From Chamaecyparis obtusa (lineage: Eukaryota; Streptophyta; Pinopsida; Cupressales; Cupressaceae), in assembly GCA_027943335.1 (NCBI GenBank), contig BSBK01002053.1, positions 186,001 through 250,000 of the forward strand: 64,000 nucleotides of DNA, in the 5' to 3' direction. The notes beneath the pieces were generated by a model. The model saw nothing but the letters and a program-made list of their open reading frames with translations. It was not told the DNA's origin and searched no databases. The translations under genes and the position numbers were made by a program. Below are positions 12,271 through 25,200 of the stretch, one piece after another; position 1 is the stretch's first letter, and each line of letters opens with the position of its first letter.

Positions 12271-13055
12271 CTCCATGTTGTTATGTCTTTGGTTATGAGT
12301 TGGTCAGAGTGGATGTATCCTAGAATCAATAATGAATCTCACATCTCTTTAAATAGAGAACATAAACCATTTTCTTTTCATCCGTTAGATTTTTCCTCTT
12401 AATCTTCATCATTCATTTTTCCACTTTTACCTTCCTTGGCATTTGTGTCTATAACACATTTCATTCTTCTTCATCCGATCAATCTTGAATTTTGTCAGCC
12501 ATTAGATCATCATAAAAAACTGTATCTTCTACGTCAAAATCATAAGCAATTGTCCAGCTTATCAATTCAGTCGATTGTTATAAACTTTATTTGTTTCTTT
12601 CACTCGATCAATACCAAAATGTGTCAATGAATATCTGCTCGGTTAATACTATACTCAGTATACACTACACTATCTTGGTGTATACATAAATCTTCAATTA
12701 CCGACCACATAAACTTGATCATTTATGATCTTCAATACATAAAAAAATTATGTAATACAATCAAGTCAACAACATGATGCCATAGACTCATCAATAAGTT
12801 ACCCAATGTATATCATAGACATATCTTTCATATCCATCTCATTTTTATGTAGATTTGTCATTCCTTTATCATTTTCTTTCTTTAAATGTTTGTAACCATC
12901 ATGATAAGTATAGTCAAAACTGGTTGACATCAATGACAATACATTGAGTGATTTAATTGCCTTACATATCACTTTAGTAGCTTGGTGACCTTCAATCACT
13001 ATCTTTTACTTGTCCATTCATTCCATCAAGATATTCAATCAGTTGTAGGTTATCA

Positions 13056-13070
13056 ATCTCTCCCTTTGGC
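13056..13070 (-). promoter_or_regulatory. polypurine tract of copia H
   Basis: Minus strand GCCAAAGGGAGAGAT abuts the LTR start TGATAACC. The same arrangement occurs at C1 and Z. Confidence 0.75.
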
Positions 13071-13529
13071 ATTGATGGAAAGACAATATGAAATATGCCA
13101 TAGAATACCAAACATTTGCTCTACAACTTTGTAAGTAAATATTATAGATCAGTAAGCTCTCTCTAGCTTGTTCATTTAATATGTTTAATCACTGCACAAC
13201 ATTCCATGCATACTCTCCCTGTGGATTTGATCTTCTTCTTCCTGTGATTCTTCTCTCCCTTATAATATTTTATTGGTTTCTCTCTCCCTTTTGCTTCTCT
13301 CCCATTGGATGAATATTTCATTGATTCCCTCTCTCCCTTTGACAACAATTCCAAAAAGAATAAATAGCTCTTCAGTAGCCAAAATATTATCTCTGGTGTT
13401 TAGTTCAAATAAAGTAGGTCTTCATGTACTGATATGCAGTGCCCTTTGTTCTAGCTTTCACAACCTTAGGAAACCTAAAGTGTAAACAATATGCATCAAC
13501 ATCATTTAATATTATGATAAAGTATAGGT

Positions 13530-14284
13530 CGATGCAACCTCCTAATCAACTTAGTAACCCATAGATAGGGGATGAACCCCTAAACTAATCCTCAAGTACT
13601 CAAATGTATCCTTAGGTAAGGGTTTGGTAAATATATCTACAAGTTATTCTTTTGATTTCACAAACTCTAGTGTCACTATCTTTTATTGTACTTGTTCCCT
13701 TAAGTAGTGATACTTTATGGATATGTTCTTTTTCTTTGCATGCATCACTAGATTCTTAGAAATGTTTATAGCACTTGTGTTGTCATAGTATGTTATCACT
13801 GGATTAGTGATCTCTTCATTCATCCCTTTCAAAAGTTTTTTTATCCATGCATTTGAACAATTAGTAGCAGTAGCAACATATTCTACTTCGATAGTGGACT
13901 GATAAATGCATCCTTGTTTCTTTCTTATCCAAGTAACTAATTTTTCTCTTGAAAAGAATGCTCCACTGGTAGTGCTCTTCCTATCATCAATGTTTCCAAC
14001 CCAATTGGCATCAGTGTAAACATTTAGTTTAAAATTTCCCTCTTTCATGTACCATAAACCATAGTTCTCTGTATTTTTCAAGTATCTCAGAATCCTCTTA
14101 CCAACAGTCATATGTGATTCTTTAGGATTAGCATACAATATTGCTACAATCCCAACTACAAGTGTAATATCCGGTCTACTCTGTACAACATACATCAATT
14201 TACCAATCATTGATTTGTATAGTGTTTGATTTACCTTGGTTGACTGATCATCCTTTGTTAATTTGTATCTTGTGACCATCGGTG
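13530..14284 (-). pseudogene. pol: copia H pol: end of RT and RNase H
   Basis: Minus-strand frame from the conserved GTPMVT region through SRPDITL, the RNase H segment with YTDANW and KSTTSG, the T-V-E-V-E-Y active-site region, and the IFTKPLP-like C-terminus near 13600. The region would degrade the RNA strand during copia cDNA synthesis. One in-frame stop lies near 13683; the tail after it reads on in the same frame. The upstream half of pol is absent because C1 inserted here and the sequence beyond C1 diverges after about four codons. Confidence 0.85.
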
Positions 14285-15443
14285 TGTTAGAAAGTAAAGT
14301 CCACCAAGATAACTGAGAGGGGGGGGGGGTGAATTAGTTATCTAATAATTATAACTTTTATCATCTTCAATAGCATTAAACCATGTAAGAAATATAATTA
14401 CCAACCATAGAAAGATATTCATACACAATTACACAATAACACAAGATATGTTGACTAGGGAACCTCTTGATCAAAGACTAAACCCCAGTGGGAATGATGC
14501 CCACAAAAGATGCACTAATATGAATATTCCTTGTGAAAGGATGGACTCTATTAGGAGTCTTATGAAATACATTTAGTACATATAAATCCCTATTAGGAGA
14601 TTTTGAATCCCTATTAAAAGATTCTAACCCTGTTAAGAGTTATGGAAGACAGAAGGACCCACTACCCAAACAGCTTCAGGGTAAGATCACTGAACTCACT
14701 ATTCAAATAATCTTTTCATAATGTAACAAAATAATATGTTACCTCTTCTTTGAATGTGCCAAACCACACTCACTGTTACATCAGATCTCAATTTTAGATC
14801 TTTGTACTTCACATGTCTTCCTTCACAATTTTGCTCTCATACTTAGCTCTTTTCTTCACTTCATGCATACCGCATCACATCTCAACACTACAACAAGGAT
14901 TAAAATTCCTTCCTTTATACCACACTCAAATAATTACAAATGATTTGGTACACAATTATAAAATAAAAGTTTCCACACACTACACCAAAATTACATAAAA
15001 CTGTCAGCTTCCAAATACAATGAATCTTCACTTGTGTGACTTCAAAGTTTGAACTCACATCCATGTCACTATCAATGTGTATCTAACTTCCCTTTAACTA
15101 CACAAAGCTAGATTCCATCCTGATTAGGAGATATCATCCGATTGCCAAAAACTGTGACTCAAGAACACTGCCTGAATGTTGCTTCCACCAAAATGATCAT
15201 AACTTTCATGAATAAAAGAATTACTATCTGTGCTCGTAACCATAGACATATAACATGTCAAAGAGTATATCCTCAATTTTTCATAGCTCCAACTACAATA
15301 TCCCATGTGCGCTAATCAAAACATTGTCTTCTTCTCTGCAAGTCTTCGGTAAAACACTGTGTTGACATCAATGACAATCATAGTCATGAATGCAAAAACT
15401 ACTACAAAATGGGTGTCAAGCACTTTAGTATTCATTCCTAACA
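14285..15443 (-). repeat. 3' LTR of C1 (1159 bp)
   Basis: Plus-strand reading starts TGTTAGAAAGT and ends CATTCCTAACA. It aligns along its length with 19986-21146. An 11-G run at 14319-14329 is the poly-C tract near the LTR 3' end. Confidence 0.92.
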
Positions 15444-15470
15444 ATCTCCCCCATTGGCATTAATGGCAAT
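15444..15470 (-). promoter_or_regulatory. polypurine tract of C1
   Basis: Minus strand AATGGGGGAGAT directly precedes the 3' LTR. Confidence 0.85.
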
Positions 15471-15805
15471 ATAGATGAAAAAATCTAATTTTCCAAAAAT
15501 CCAATACTACAACACTGCTTCTTCAAATCCTCTTCATCAATCAAATCTTGCTTCATTATCTTGTTCAGTTCTCTCATATTGTTTTTCATGCATACTTCTT
15601 CCCTATTGACAACAATGATAGAAATTTCATCACTGTGTCAACAAAAAATCAATGTCAAAAGACACTTTTCAAAAAATAAACATTTGCTAGAGTCCTCATG
15701 ACTCAGCTCAGATACACATACTCCCCCATAGAGGAAGTACCAACATCCAGTCCAGAAGAAAGATAGGGCTCATATATTACTAGATGGATGCAACCAACTA
15801 CATCA

Positions 15806-18800
15806 CTACTCAAAAGTAGGCTGGGGCATAACCCCAAGCATACCTCTCAGATACTTAAATGTATCCTTAGGAAAAGGCTTTGTAAATATGTTTGCTATCT
15901 ATTCCTTTGTGCTTATGTACTCTAGTCTGACTTCTTTCTCAGCAACTTTCTCTCTTACAACATGATACTTGATCTCTATATGTTTTGTCTTGGAATGTAG
16001 TATAGGATTCTTAGACATACTGATTGTCCTGGTATTGTCACAATGTATAACAACAGGTTCAACAAATTTAATTCCAATATCCTTCAGCATCTGCTTCATC
16101 CAAATTATCTGGTTACAATTGTTTGCCGCTACTACATACTTTGCTTCTGTTGTGCTCTGTGAAATACAATTCTACTTCTTTCTTAGCCAACAAACTAATC
16201 TTCCTCCAAGGAAAAATGCTCCTCCACTGGTGCTTTTCTTATCATCAACACTGCCTCCCCAATCAACATCTGTATATGCACATAGTGTAAAATCATTAGA
16301 TTTTTCATACCACAATCCATAGTCCATTGTGCCTCTTAAATATCTCAGTATCCTCTTTACTACTGCATAATGTGATTCTCTAGGTTTAGCTTGAAATCTT
16401 GCTACAATTCCAACTAAATGTGCTATATTTGATCTTGTGTGTGTCAAATACTACAATCCTCCAATCATGGATCTGTATTTCTTCTGCTCAACTTCCGGTG
16501 TTTCATCTATGCTAGATAACTTATGGCTGGTTACCATAGGTGTTCCAACTAGTTTACAATCCTCCATTCCAAATCTTTTTATCAAATCATTCAAGTACTT
16601 TGTCTGACTTACAAAAATACCATCATTACTTTGTGTTATCTGTAATCCCAAAAATTATTTCATCTCACCAATCATACTCATTTCAAATTCAGTCTTCATT
16701 TCATCAGCAAATTTGTCACTAGCCTCATCTTCTCCTCCAAAAATAATGTCATCAACAAAAAGAACTATGATCAACAAACCATTTTCAATTTCTTTTGTGT
16801 ATAGATTACTATCAGTTGTCCCTTTAGCAAATCCTAACTTTAAAAAATACTTATCCAGTCTTGCCTACCAAGTTCTATGTGCTTGCTTTAGTCCATATAA
16901 TGCTTTCTTTAGTTTACATACCATGTCTCCTTCTTGAGTCAAAGGAAAACCTTCAGGCTGCTCAATGTAGACTTCTTCTTCTAATCCTCCATTTAGAAAT
17001 GCTAACTTTACATCTATTTGATACACTTTGAATTTCTTAAAAGCTACATAGGCCAAAAACATTCTTATTGCTTCAATTCTTGCTACTGGTGCAAAATTTT
17101 CTTCATAGTCAATCCCTTCTTGTTGTGAGTAACCTTTACATACCAATCTTTCTTTGTTTCTTACAACTTCTCCTTGTTCATTCATCTTGTTTCTGAATAC
17201 CTATTTAGTTCCAATCACATTCTTATCTTTAGGTCTAGGGACCAATTCCCATGTCTTGTTCTTTTCTATTTGATCTAGTTCTTCTTTCATAGCATTAATC
17301 CAATGTTCATCTTCACAAGCTTCACTAGTAGATTTAGGTTCAATTTGAGAAATCAAACATAAATGTACCTTATTTCGAGTCAGAACTCCTCTATCCAAAC
17401 TTCCAATAACTTATTCAATAGGATGATGTCTTGATAAATACCTATTCATTGTCATAGTCTTAGATCTTGCTTCAACTATAGATTCTTCTCTAGATTCCTC
17501 TTTGGTTTCTTCAGCATGACTTTCATTCAACAATTCATTGTCAGTTTCATAGAATAATTTAGTAGTTTTAGTGTTAGGCTTAGGATGAGCGTCTTCATTA
17601 GATTCATAATCAAGCATTCTTTCCTAAATTTTGAACTTTTCATCAACTTTAACATTTTTGCTCTCAACAATAGTTTTAGTTCTCTTATTGTAACATCTAT
17701 ATGCTTTGCTCTTCAAAAAATATCCAAGAAAAATACCTTCATCACTTCTAGGATCAAACTTTCCAATATCATCATCTCTCTTTATATAACATTTGCTTCC
17801 AAAAATTCTAAAATACTTAACTAAGGGTGCATGTCCAACCATAATTCATAAGGTGTCTTGTTTGTGTCTGCTCTGATTTGTACTTTGTTCATTGTATATA
17901 CTGTTGTATTCACTGCTTCTCTTCAAAATGTCTTTGCTAAATCATTCTCAAATAACATAGCTCTTGGTACTTCAGTCACTGATCTATTTCTTCTTTCTGC
18001 AATACCATTTTGTTTAGGCATTCCAGGGGCTGAAAACTATCTCTTAATACCATTCACTTCACAAAAAGTGTTAAACTCTCTAGAAGTAAACTCACCACCT
18101 CTATCAGATCTCAAACATTTAATCTTCATTCTAGATTCATTCTCAATTTTGTTTTGAATGATCTTAAACTTATCAAATGCTTCAAATTTTTCTTTTAGAA
18201 ATGCAATCCACATCATTCTTGTAAAATCATCAACAAGAATCATAAAATACCTTTCTCCATAGAATCCTCTAGTCTTGGTAGGACCGCTCAAGTTTTTATG
18301 AACAATCTCTAACTTTTCTACCGATGTGAACTTCTTACTAGGAAATGAACTTCTCTTCTACTTAGCCATCACACATTCTTTGGAAATCATGTTAGTAGGC
18401 TTCATAATTTTAGGCAAATCCCTTACTGCAAGTGTAGTACTTACTTTCACAATATTATCAAAGTTTATATGACAAAACCTTCTATGCCATAACCAACTAT
18501 CATCAATCTTAGTAATCAAACATGTCATCTCAATAGGATTCAACTGAAATACATTACCTCTAGTTCTAGATCCAATTCCAATCAGATTTCCATCTTTATC
18601 TTTTATCACACAAGTTTTCTCAGTAAACCAAACTTGATATCCCTTATCAACTAACTGTCCAACACTCAAAAGATTATGTTTTAATCCATCAACAAAGTAA
18701 ACATCATCAGTATTAGTCTTTCCATTAAGAGTAATAGATCCTATACCTTAAATCAAACAAGGTGCATTGTTACCAACTCTAACAACTCCTCCATCATAAT

Positions 18801-19962
18801 TGTTAAAATTTATGAACTTTTTCATATCTCCAGTCATATGATGTGAACAACCACTATCTATAATCCAATCAACTTTCTTTTCAACTTGGGAAACTAAGGC
18901 TTTTTCTTCCTTAACATTAGTTTCAGAATTTTCTTCTTTAATTGCTACAAATCTTATTTCATCATTATTCTCAGTATCACTTTCACTTAAAGTTCTTTCA
19001 ATACTAGCTTCAAGGTCTTCATCATTAGCATAATAACATTCCTTAGATCTTCTAGGCTTGAAATTATTTATGTACTTCTTAACTCTCTTAGGGAATTTAG
19101 ATGCAAAATGACCATATTCTTGACAAGTCCAACATTTAAAATTTTTCTTACCGTCTGGTTCTCTTTTCACAAGCAAGGCAATACCTTCTTTAATCTTCTT
19201 GTCTTCTTCATTTTTAGATATGTTGCTGCCAGCATAATCTACACTCACATTGATGCTTCTTGACAATGTAGGGAAAATACTAAGAGCACTGAATGTTGTC
19301 TCCATTCTAGGTATGTCTCCTGATAACCTCAGGTTCATCTCTGCTGCTTCCAATCTTCCAAGAAGAGTCTATCTTGTAAATTTTGTAGTACAAGGTATAA
19401 CTTGTTCAATCATTTGTGTTGTCTGCTTAAATACAGGAGTCAATGTCCTCTAAATTTTCCATATCACTTCATTCTCTATCTTTGTTCCTCCACAAGATTT
19501 TATCCCTACAACAATTTCTGACATTCTAACAATATAGCTTCTAATAGATTCATCTTCCAACATTCTTATATCTTCAAATGCACATATCCAATTATGTAAT
19601 CTAACTATCTTTGCATGTTCGTCACCTTCAAAATTAGAGTGCAAAGCTTTGCAAATTTCATGAGACTTTTTCAAATATTTTACCTGACTATATTCATTCT
19701 CCGGAAGTGTTTTCAAAAGTGCTTCTCTTGCAAGTATGTTACACATGAATAGATCTCTCTCATCATTAGAGCATGTCTCAAGATCATCTTCTTCAATGAT
19801 AGTCTTATCATTCTTTGTAGTCAACCAATAACCTGGTCCTAAACATAGTAGATGTGTCTTCATCTTTTCTTTCCAACTATTAAAATTTACTCCATCAAAC
19901 TTAGGGCTTTCTTTCCTAAAATTTTCCATGGATCTCCTTAAGCTACTAAAATTCTCTTCCAA
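15806..19962 (-). pseudogene. gag-pol: copia C1 gag-pol polyprotein, broken
   Basis: Starts at ATG 19962 and ends at a stop at 15806-15808. Order on the minus strand: gag (19962 to about 19100) with a CWTC...H zinc knuckle whose last Cys reads Phe; protease with DSGCSHH near 18860; GAG-pre-integrase near 18490; integrase with the DDFTRMMW and SDRGGEF segments at 18291-18037; RT at about 17290-16450 with FLNG and a VDD motif near 16750; RNase H at about 16300-15900; and an IFTKPFP-like end. About ten in-frame stops are present. One 1-bp deletion near 17842 moves the frame after the YELW motif. The product would form the particle and carry out reverse transcription and integration; this copy cannot. 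Confidence 0.92.
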
Positions 19963-19971
19963 GGACCTATT

Positions 19972-19983
19972 GCTCTAATACTA
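19972..19983 (-). promoter_or_regulatory. primer binding site of C1
   Basis: Minus strand TAGTATTAGAGC two bases after the 5' LTR. This is a two-mismatch form of TGGTATCAGAGC, the usual plant copia site for initiator Met tRNA. Confidence 0.8.
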
Positions 19984-19985
19984 AT

Positions 19986-21146
19986 TGTTAGAAAGTAAAG
20001 TCCACCAAGATAACTGAGAGGGGGGGGGGTGAATCATTTATCTGATAATTATAACTTTTGTCATCTTCAACAACATTAAACCATGTAAGAAATATAATTA
20101 CCAACCATAGAAAGATATTCATAGACAATTACACAATAACACAAGATATGTTGACTAGGGAGCCTCTTGATCAAAGAGTAAACCCCAATGGGAATGATGC
20201 CCAAAAAAGATGCACTAATATGAATATTCCTTTTGAAAGGATGGACTCTGTTAGGAGTCTTATGAAATACATTCAGTACATATAAATCCCTATTAGGAGA
20301 TTTTGAATCCCTGTTAAAAGATTCTAACCCTGTTAAGAGTTATGGAAGACAGAAGGACCCACTGCCTAAATAGCTTTAGGGTAAGATCACTGAACTCACT
20401 ATCCAAATAATCTTTGCATTATTCAATAGAATAAAATGTTACCTCTTATCTGACTATGCTAAACCACACTCACTGTTACATCAGATCTCAATTTTAGATC
20501 TATGTACTTCGCATGTCTTCCTTCACAATTTCTCTCTCATACTTACCTCTTTTCTTCACTTCATGCATACCACATCACATCTCAACACTAAAACAAGGAA
20601 AAAAATTTCTTCCTTTATACCACACTCAAATGATTACAAATGAGTCGGCACACAATTACAAAATAAAAGTTTCCACACGCTACACCAAAATTACATAAAA
20701 CTATCGGCTTCCAAATACAATAAATCTTCACTCATGTGACTTCAAAGTTTGCACTAACATCCACATCACTATCAATGTGTTTCTAACTTCCCTTTAACTA
20801 CACAAAGCCAGATTCCATCCCAATTAGGAGATATCATCTGATTGCCAAAAACCACTACTCAAGAACACTGTCTGAATACTACTTCCACCAAAATGATCAT
20901 AACTTTCATAAATAAAAGAATTACTATCTGCACTCTTAACCATAGACATATAACATATCAAAGATTATATCCTCAATGTCACATAGTTCCAACTAAAATA
21001 TCCCACGTGCGCTAATCAAAACACGGTCTGCTTCTCTGCAAGTCTTCGGTAAAACATTGTGTTGACATCAATGACAATCATAGTCATGAATACAACAACA
21101 ACTGCTATAGAATGGGTGCCAAACACTTTAGCATTCATTCCTAACA
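19986..21146 (-). repeat. 5' LTR of C1 (1161 bp)
   Basis: Same ends as the 3' LTR, with a 10-G run at 20020-20029. Differences from the other LTR are mostly single-base changes. Confidence 0.92.
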
Positions 21147-21495
21147 TGGTGTACCAACCTATTTTGACCCTCCTTCTAGCTTACTCTGGGTTGTTTCTCT
21201 ATTTGTCTGTGTTGTTTTTTTTATCTTTAGGTCTAGTTGTTTTGTTTTGGTCTTGTTTGTGTTTTGTACTTTTGCACTTTCAAAGTCCCAAAAGTGTGAA
21301 AGGCCTGACAATGTGGTAAAACCTTGAGCATATTCAATACTTGGCATTTCACTCTTTTGGAGGTCCAGACACTGAAAGGTTCAATTCTCCAAAGAGAATT
21401 GACGTTTAGGCATTTTGGGCATTTGGAGGTTGAGGACCCCAAAAAGGATGAAACGTCAATCGGCAGAGGAGGCTAATGTCACCCCCACCAGTTGC

Positions 21496-21505
21496 CTATA
21501 TAAGG
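21496..21505 (+). promoter_or_regulatory. TATA box of element X
   Basis: CTATATAAGG, 800 bp before the X start codon, followed by a pyrimidine-rich leader. It is the strongest TATA match upstream of the frame. Confidence 0.55.
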
Positions 21506-21655
21506 TGGAGAACCCTCATTTTTTTCCTCACTTTTTCTCTTCTCATGATCTTGGTTTTTAGAGTTTTTAGATGCGCTTCATTTCCTCAGTTTTCTCTACT
21601 CCTCAGCTACTTGTGTATGCTTCTTGGTTTTTCATCTCGTGACTTGTTTTAGGTT

Positions 21656-21657
<2 letters not shown>

Positions 21658-21703
<46 letters not shown>
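21658..21703 (+). repeat. (CT)n microsatellite in X leader
   Basis: About 22 uninterrupted CT units in the presumed 5' untranslated leader of X. Confidence 0.95.
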
Positions 21704-21707
<4 letters not shown>

Positions 21708-22295
21708 TATCCCTTTTGGTTTTAGTTTTTTTGTTTCTTTCACGTTCTTTCTTAGATAGCATTTGTTTTTGCTAGGGTTTATCTATTTTGGTTGGTCTTG
21801 ACCTACTTTGGGGCCGTAGGGTTGTCCCCCTAGACTCCTTAGCCTTAGCTTCATGGTCGGACTGATTTTGAGCTCATTTTCAATCTCAAAACCCTTAACC
21901 TTCATTTTCCACTATTCGGCCATAAACTTTTGAAATTTTGTAGTCTGAAAATCTAAGAGGATTTGTCTTCAAGGAAACGAGCTAAGTCCCATTTTCAGTT
22001 TTTCGGTAGTTTCACATATCAAAGATTTGACATGCCTGAATTGCCAAAACCTAGGCTTTCACACCTCTGAAGCACCAAGCCCAAAACTTTGGCTGGATCC
22101 CCTTCTTTCATCTTTTTAACCTTTTTAGTCTTTTGAAGGTCATGTACTCCTAAAGGTTTGAAAGGCTGATATTTGTTTCTAGGTACTTTTATCTTGGGTT
22201 ATATGGTTGTTTCTATCTCTTTTTTCATCGGAGTTTCTTGCATAATTTTTGTAGCTTGATGATCATTGATTTGAGTCCCTTGGCTCTTTGTAGAA

Positions 22296-25200
22296 ATGGA
22301 AAAGAAGGTCAACTCACCATCTATGAGGCATCAATTCAAGGGATATCACGCACCCTCCAAAGTGGGGAACTTGCATGCTGAGATCACAAGTACTGACATT
22401 AGGAACATTAATTGGAATGACTACTTGGTCAAATGTGCACAACTGGTAGGGAGGTCTGAGCACTACACTTCATTAGTGTATTGTTCTCTAGTAAACATAG
22501 TAGCACACCCAATATCCATCCTATCATCAGATTTGATCACCACTCACTATATACCAGATGAAAGAATGGTTAAGAACAACATGGGTGAGGTAGTTTTGGA
22601 TCTCTGACCAAACAACATTGAAGATGTCTTCCACCTATCCAAGGGGGTGGACAAGTTTTAAAGCTTCTCCAGTGGAAAAGGAATGGACTTCTATAATAAA
22701 GATGTCTCATTATCCCATGAGATTATGAATAAGGAATACCTCATACAAACTTTACCCAGAAATAAGTTGGAAAAGATAGACATGTGGAGAGGATACATGA
22801 AAGAAGACATCTAGGAAGCCATCACCATGATCAATCAGGTGTATAAACTACCAAAATATGTACAATTAGAACCCTGAATGATCCTACTCATTGAAAAAAT
22901 AAAGGATAGTTAGGCAAGATTTGATTGGGCTACCATCCTCAGTGACAACTTGGATCAGCATCTGATCACCATAAAGAATGATCTACACTTCTACATGACA
23001 TCTTATATTGTGTACCTATTAGCTGCAAGGGCGGTGTACTCAGGGTTGGTGAAAGTTTGTTCTATAGGTGATCAAAATTCATGGCCATTCATAGTCTACC
23101 CACAACTAGTTCGAAAGGAGTGCTACACACATGACAGTCCTAAATTATGCATTGTCAATGATGCTTTTGTGGTCACTATCATACACTTCATAGAAGGAGA
23201 TTATGCCAAAAGGATGTCAACAAAAGCTTCTGTGAAGGTGAAGGCCCTTTGGATATTCTATATTTAGTTCAAAACCTTTACATATATCTGGGTGGCAGGA
23301 AGCACTCTGGCTCCTAAAAATCTACCAAGATATCCATGAGATAGGGTAATCTTCTTGGAGATGGCCTGACAATTGTCAGATGCCCGTGAACATATCTGGC
23401 ATAAGAAGAAGCATTGTTGGGATTTCCCAATTTCCATAGGGCCCCACTGTGTACAGGACATGAAGATTTGTATGTCATTGGCATTTCAATGGGATGATTT
23501 CCCACTAGAAAGTTACAACCTCATAAGGACTTGCTTCGATCCAATTGGTACATACAGTCACATAATGGGAATGTATTATGTACACGAGGCCCACATTAAG
23601 GACCCTTGGATAAAATTCCTTGATGACTATGAGGTCATAATCCATGACTATTGCTAGATGAGCTTGGAGATTTCATAGATTACTCTACTACTTAGGGTAC
23701 CCCAAAAGGTGAAGGAAGATGACTCTGAGGATGTCCTAGATCCTATTTTACAATTTGGATAAAGTATACACCAGGGCCATTTTAATGTAGAGGTCAATAG
23801 GAATGAAAATGATGACATCAACTTCAAGGAAAGACATGTCATCAAGGTGACTAAGGTGTGGATAGCTCATCCATTTATTATGGATCCTGTACCTATGAAA
23901 TAGCAACCATCTCATCCCTCCAAGGAAAAGAAGAAGATAGGGGAGAAGGTGTTGATGCCACAGTTCAAAGAGGTTGCACCATAGAAGCTGAAAATGGTGT
24001 ATAGACATGAGTTCCCTATGACATATGACTCTTCTACCCATTCAAAGAAGCCAAAAACTATAATGATTGGAAGCATAGAACCTCTAGATGCTCCTTCTTC
24101 TAGCGGTCCTGAACATTCGAGTGCACCAAAGAAGGCACCTAAATTTAAGGTAACTGGACCTAGGCCAGTCAGGGTGATAAAAGGGCATGTATACAAGAGG
24201 AAGAAAGACTCAAATCCTACTCATATGGACACCCTCTTAGAGAAAGATGAAGATGAGGATGATCAAGTGCCCCTTAGTAGAAGAACCCCATCTGCAGGAT
24301 TCTTAAAAAGAAGGAGAGTACAGGATGAAGATCAACAAAAGGATGTTGAAGGAAGATCCTAAGGAGAGCCAATAAATCTGGACACTCTGGGTGATGATGA
24401 ATTTGAAATCTTTGATTTCAAAGGAATTCACAGTTTCCAAGAATCTGACAAATAAGTTCCAGCTACAGGACGGTCCTTTTCTTTCGATTCCCTCCCTACA
24501 TAATTCACTAGTCCTCTAGGAAAAGTGGGAGAGGAAGTCTTGTGAGACTCTCAGGAATCAATCAAGGAGGTCACACCTAAAATTTAGAAGGAAACTACAA
24601 ATTCATGAAGAGATTCTTCTATAGGTGTCACTTTTGAGGAAGATATAGCAGCACAAATTCCCCCAATTTCACACTTAGTTCCACCTCTACCTCCACCTAT
24701 GCATCAAACTCCACCTCCACCTCCATGTCCAACACCACCTACCACTCCACTTCCACCTCTGGTTCAAACTACTCCATTGCCACCACAACCTCCACATGTT
24801 CATGTTCCCATGCCAATTCCACCTCCTTTGTGAATGCCTTCACCCACTCCCCCTATCGCTCCTACTCCTCCCGTGCAGAAACCTTCTCCCCAAGCTCCTA
24901 TTCCACTACTTTTCCACACTGAAACATTAGTACAATGGCCTCAGGATCCAAAGAAGGAAACAAATGTGATCAGTGTGATTCCATCAGAAGGACAAGATGG
25001 ATCAGAGAAATAGGTTGAAGAGGAAGAATAGATAAATGTCAAAGAGGAGATGAATATGATGGAAGAATAAGAAATGAAAGGAGGAGAGGAGGAGATTCAT
25101 GAGGAGATGGAGATAAAACACTAGAAAACTACCTCAACTCTCACAACCCCTTATGAGCCCCTCAATGCCTTTTCAAAGCCCACTTGGTTCACTAAGGAAA

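Larger units (their letters stand above)
9413..13055 (-). repeat. 3' LTR of copia H, interrupted
   Basis: On the minus strand it starts TGATAACC after the polypurine tract and ends CTCTCAGTTATCTAACA, like the LTR ends of C1 and Z. Without the 9524-11447 insertion it is about 1.7 kb, still some 0.4 kb longer than its relatives (1.16-1.31 kb). A second insertion near 11840-12270 may explain this. A minus-strand TATA-like CTATTTAAAG lies near 12352. Confidence 0.65.
9413..14284 (-). mobile_element. Ty1/copia element H, minus strand, 3' part with nested insertions
   Basis: Read on the minus strand: the end of pol (RT/RNase H), a polypurine tract at 13056-13070 and a 3' LTR at 13055-9413. The element is cut at its GTP motif by the complete copia element C1 at 14285. 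Only a few codons of its pol reappear beyond C1, so its 5' part is missing. Its LTR carries a 1.9-kb retroposed insertion. Confidence 0.78.
14285..21146 (-). mobile_element. complete Ty1/copia element C1, nested in copia H
   Basis: 6862 bp with two LTRs (14285-15443 and 19986-21146), a primer site, gag-pol and a polypurine tract, all in minus-strand order. Flanking 5-mers are CGGTG (14280-14284) and TGGTG (21147-21151), a target duplication with one later change. The insertion splits the GTP codons of element H. By eye the first 300 bp of the two LTRs are about 95% identical, so the insertion is not recent. Confidence 0.9.

Noticed and set aside
24725..24922. Ser/Thr/Tyr-rich 65-codon frame
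   Set aside because: It is an off-frame reading of the Pro-rich segment of X, whose codons are mostly CCA, CCT and ACC.
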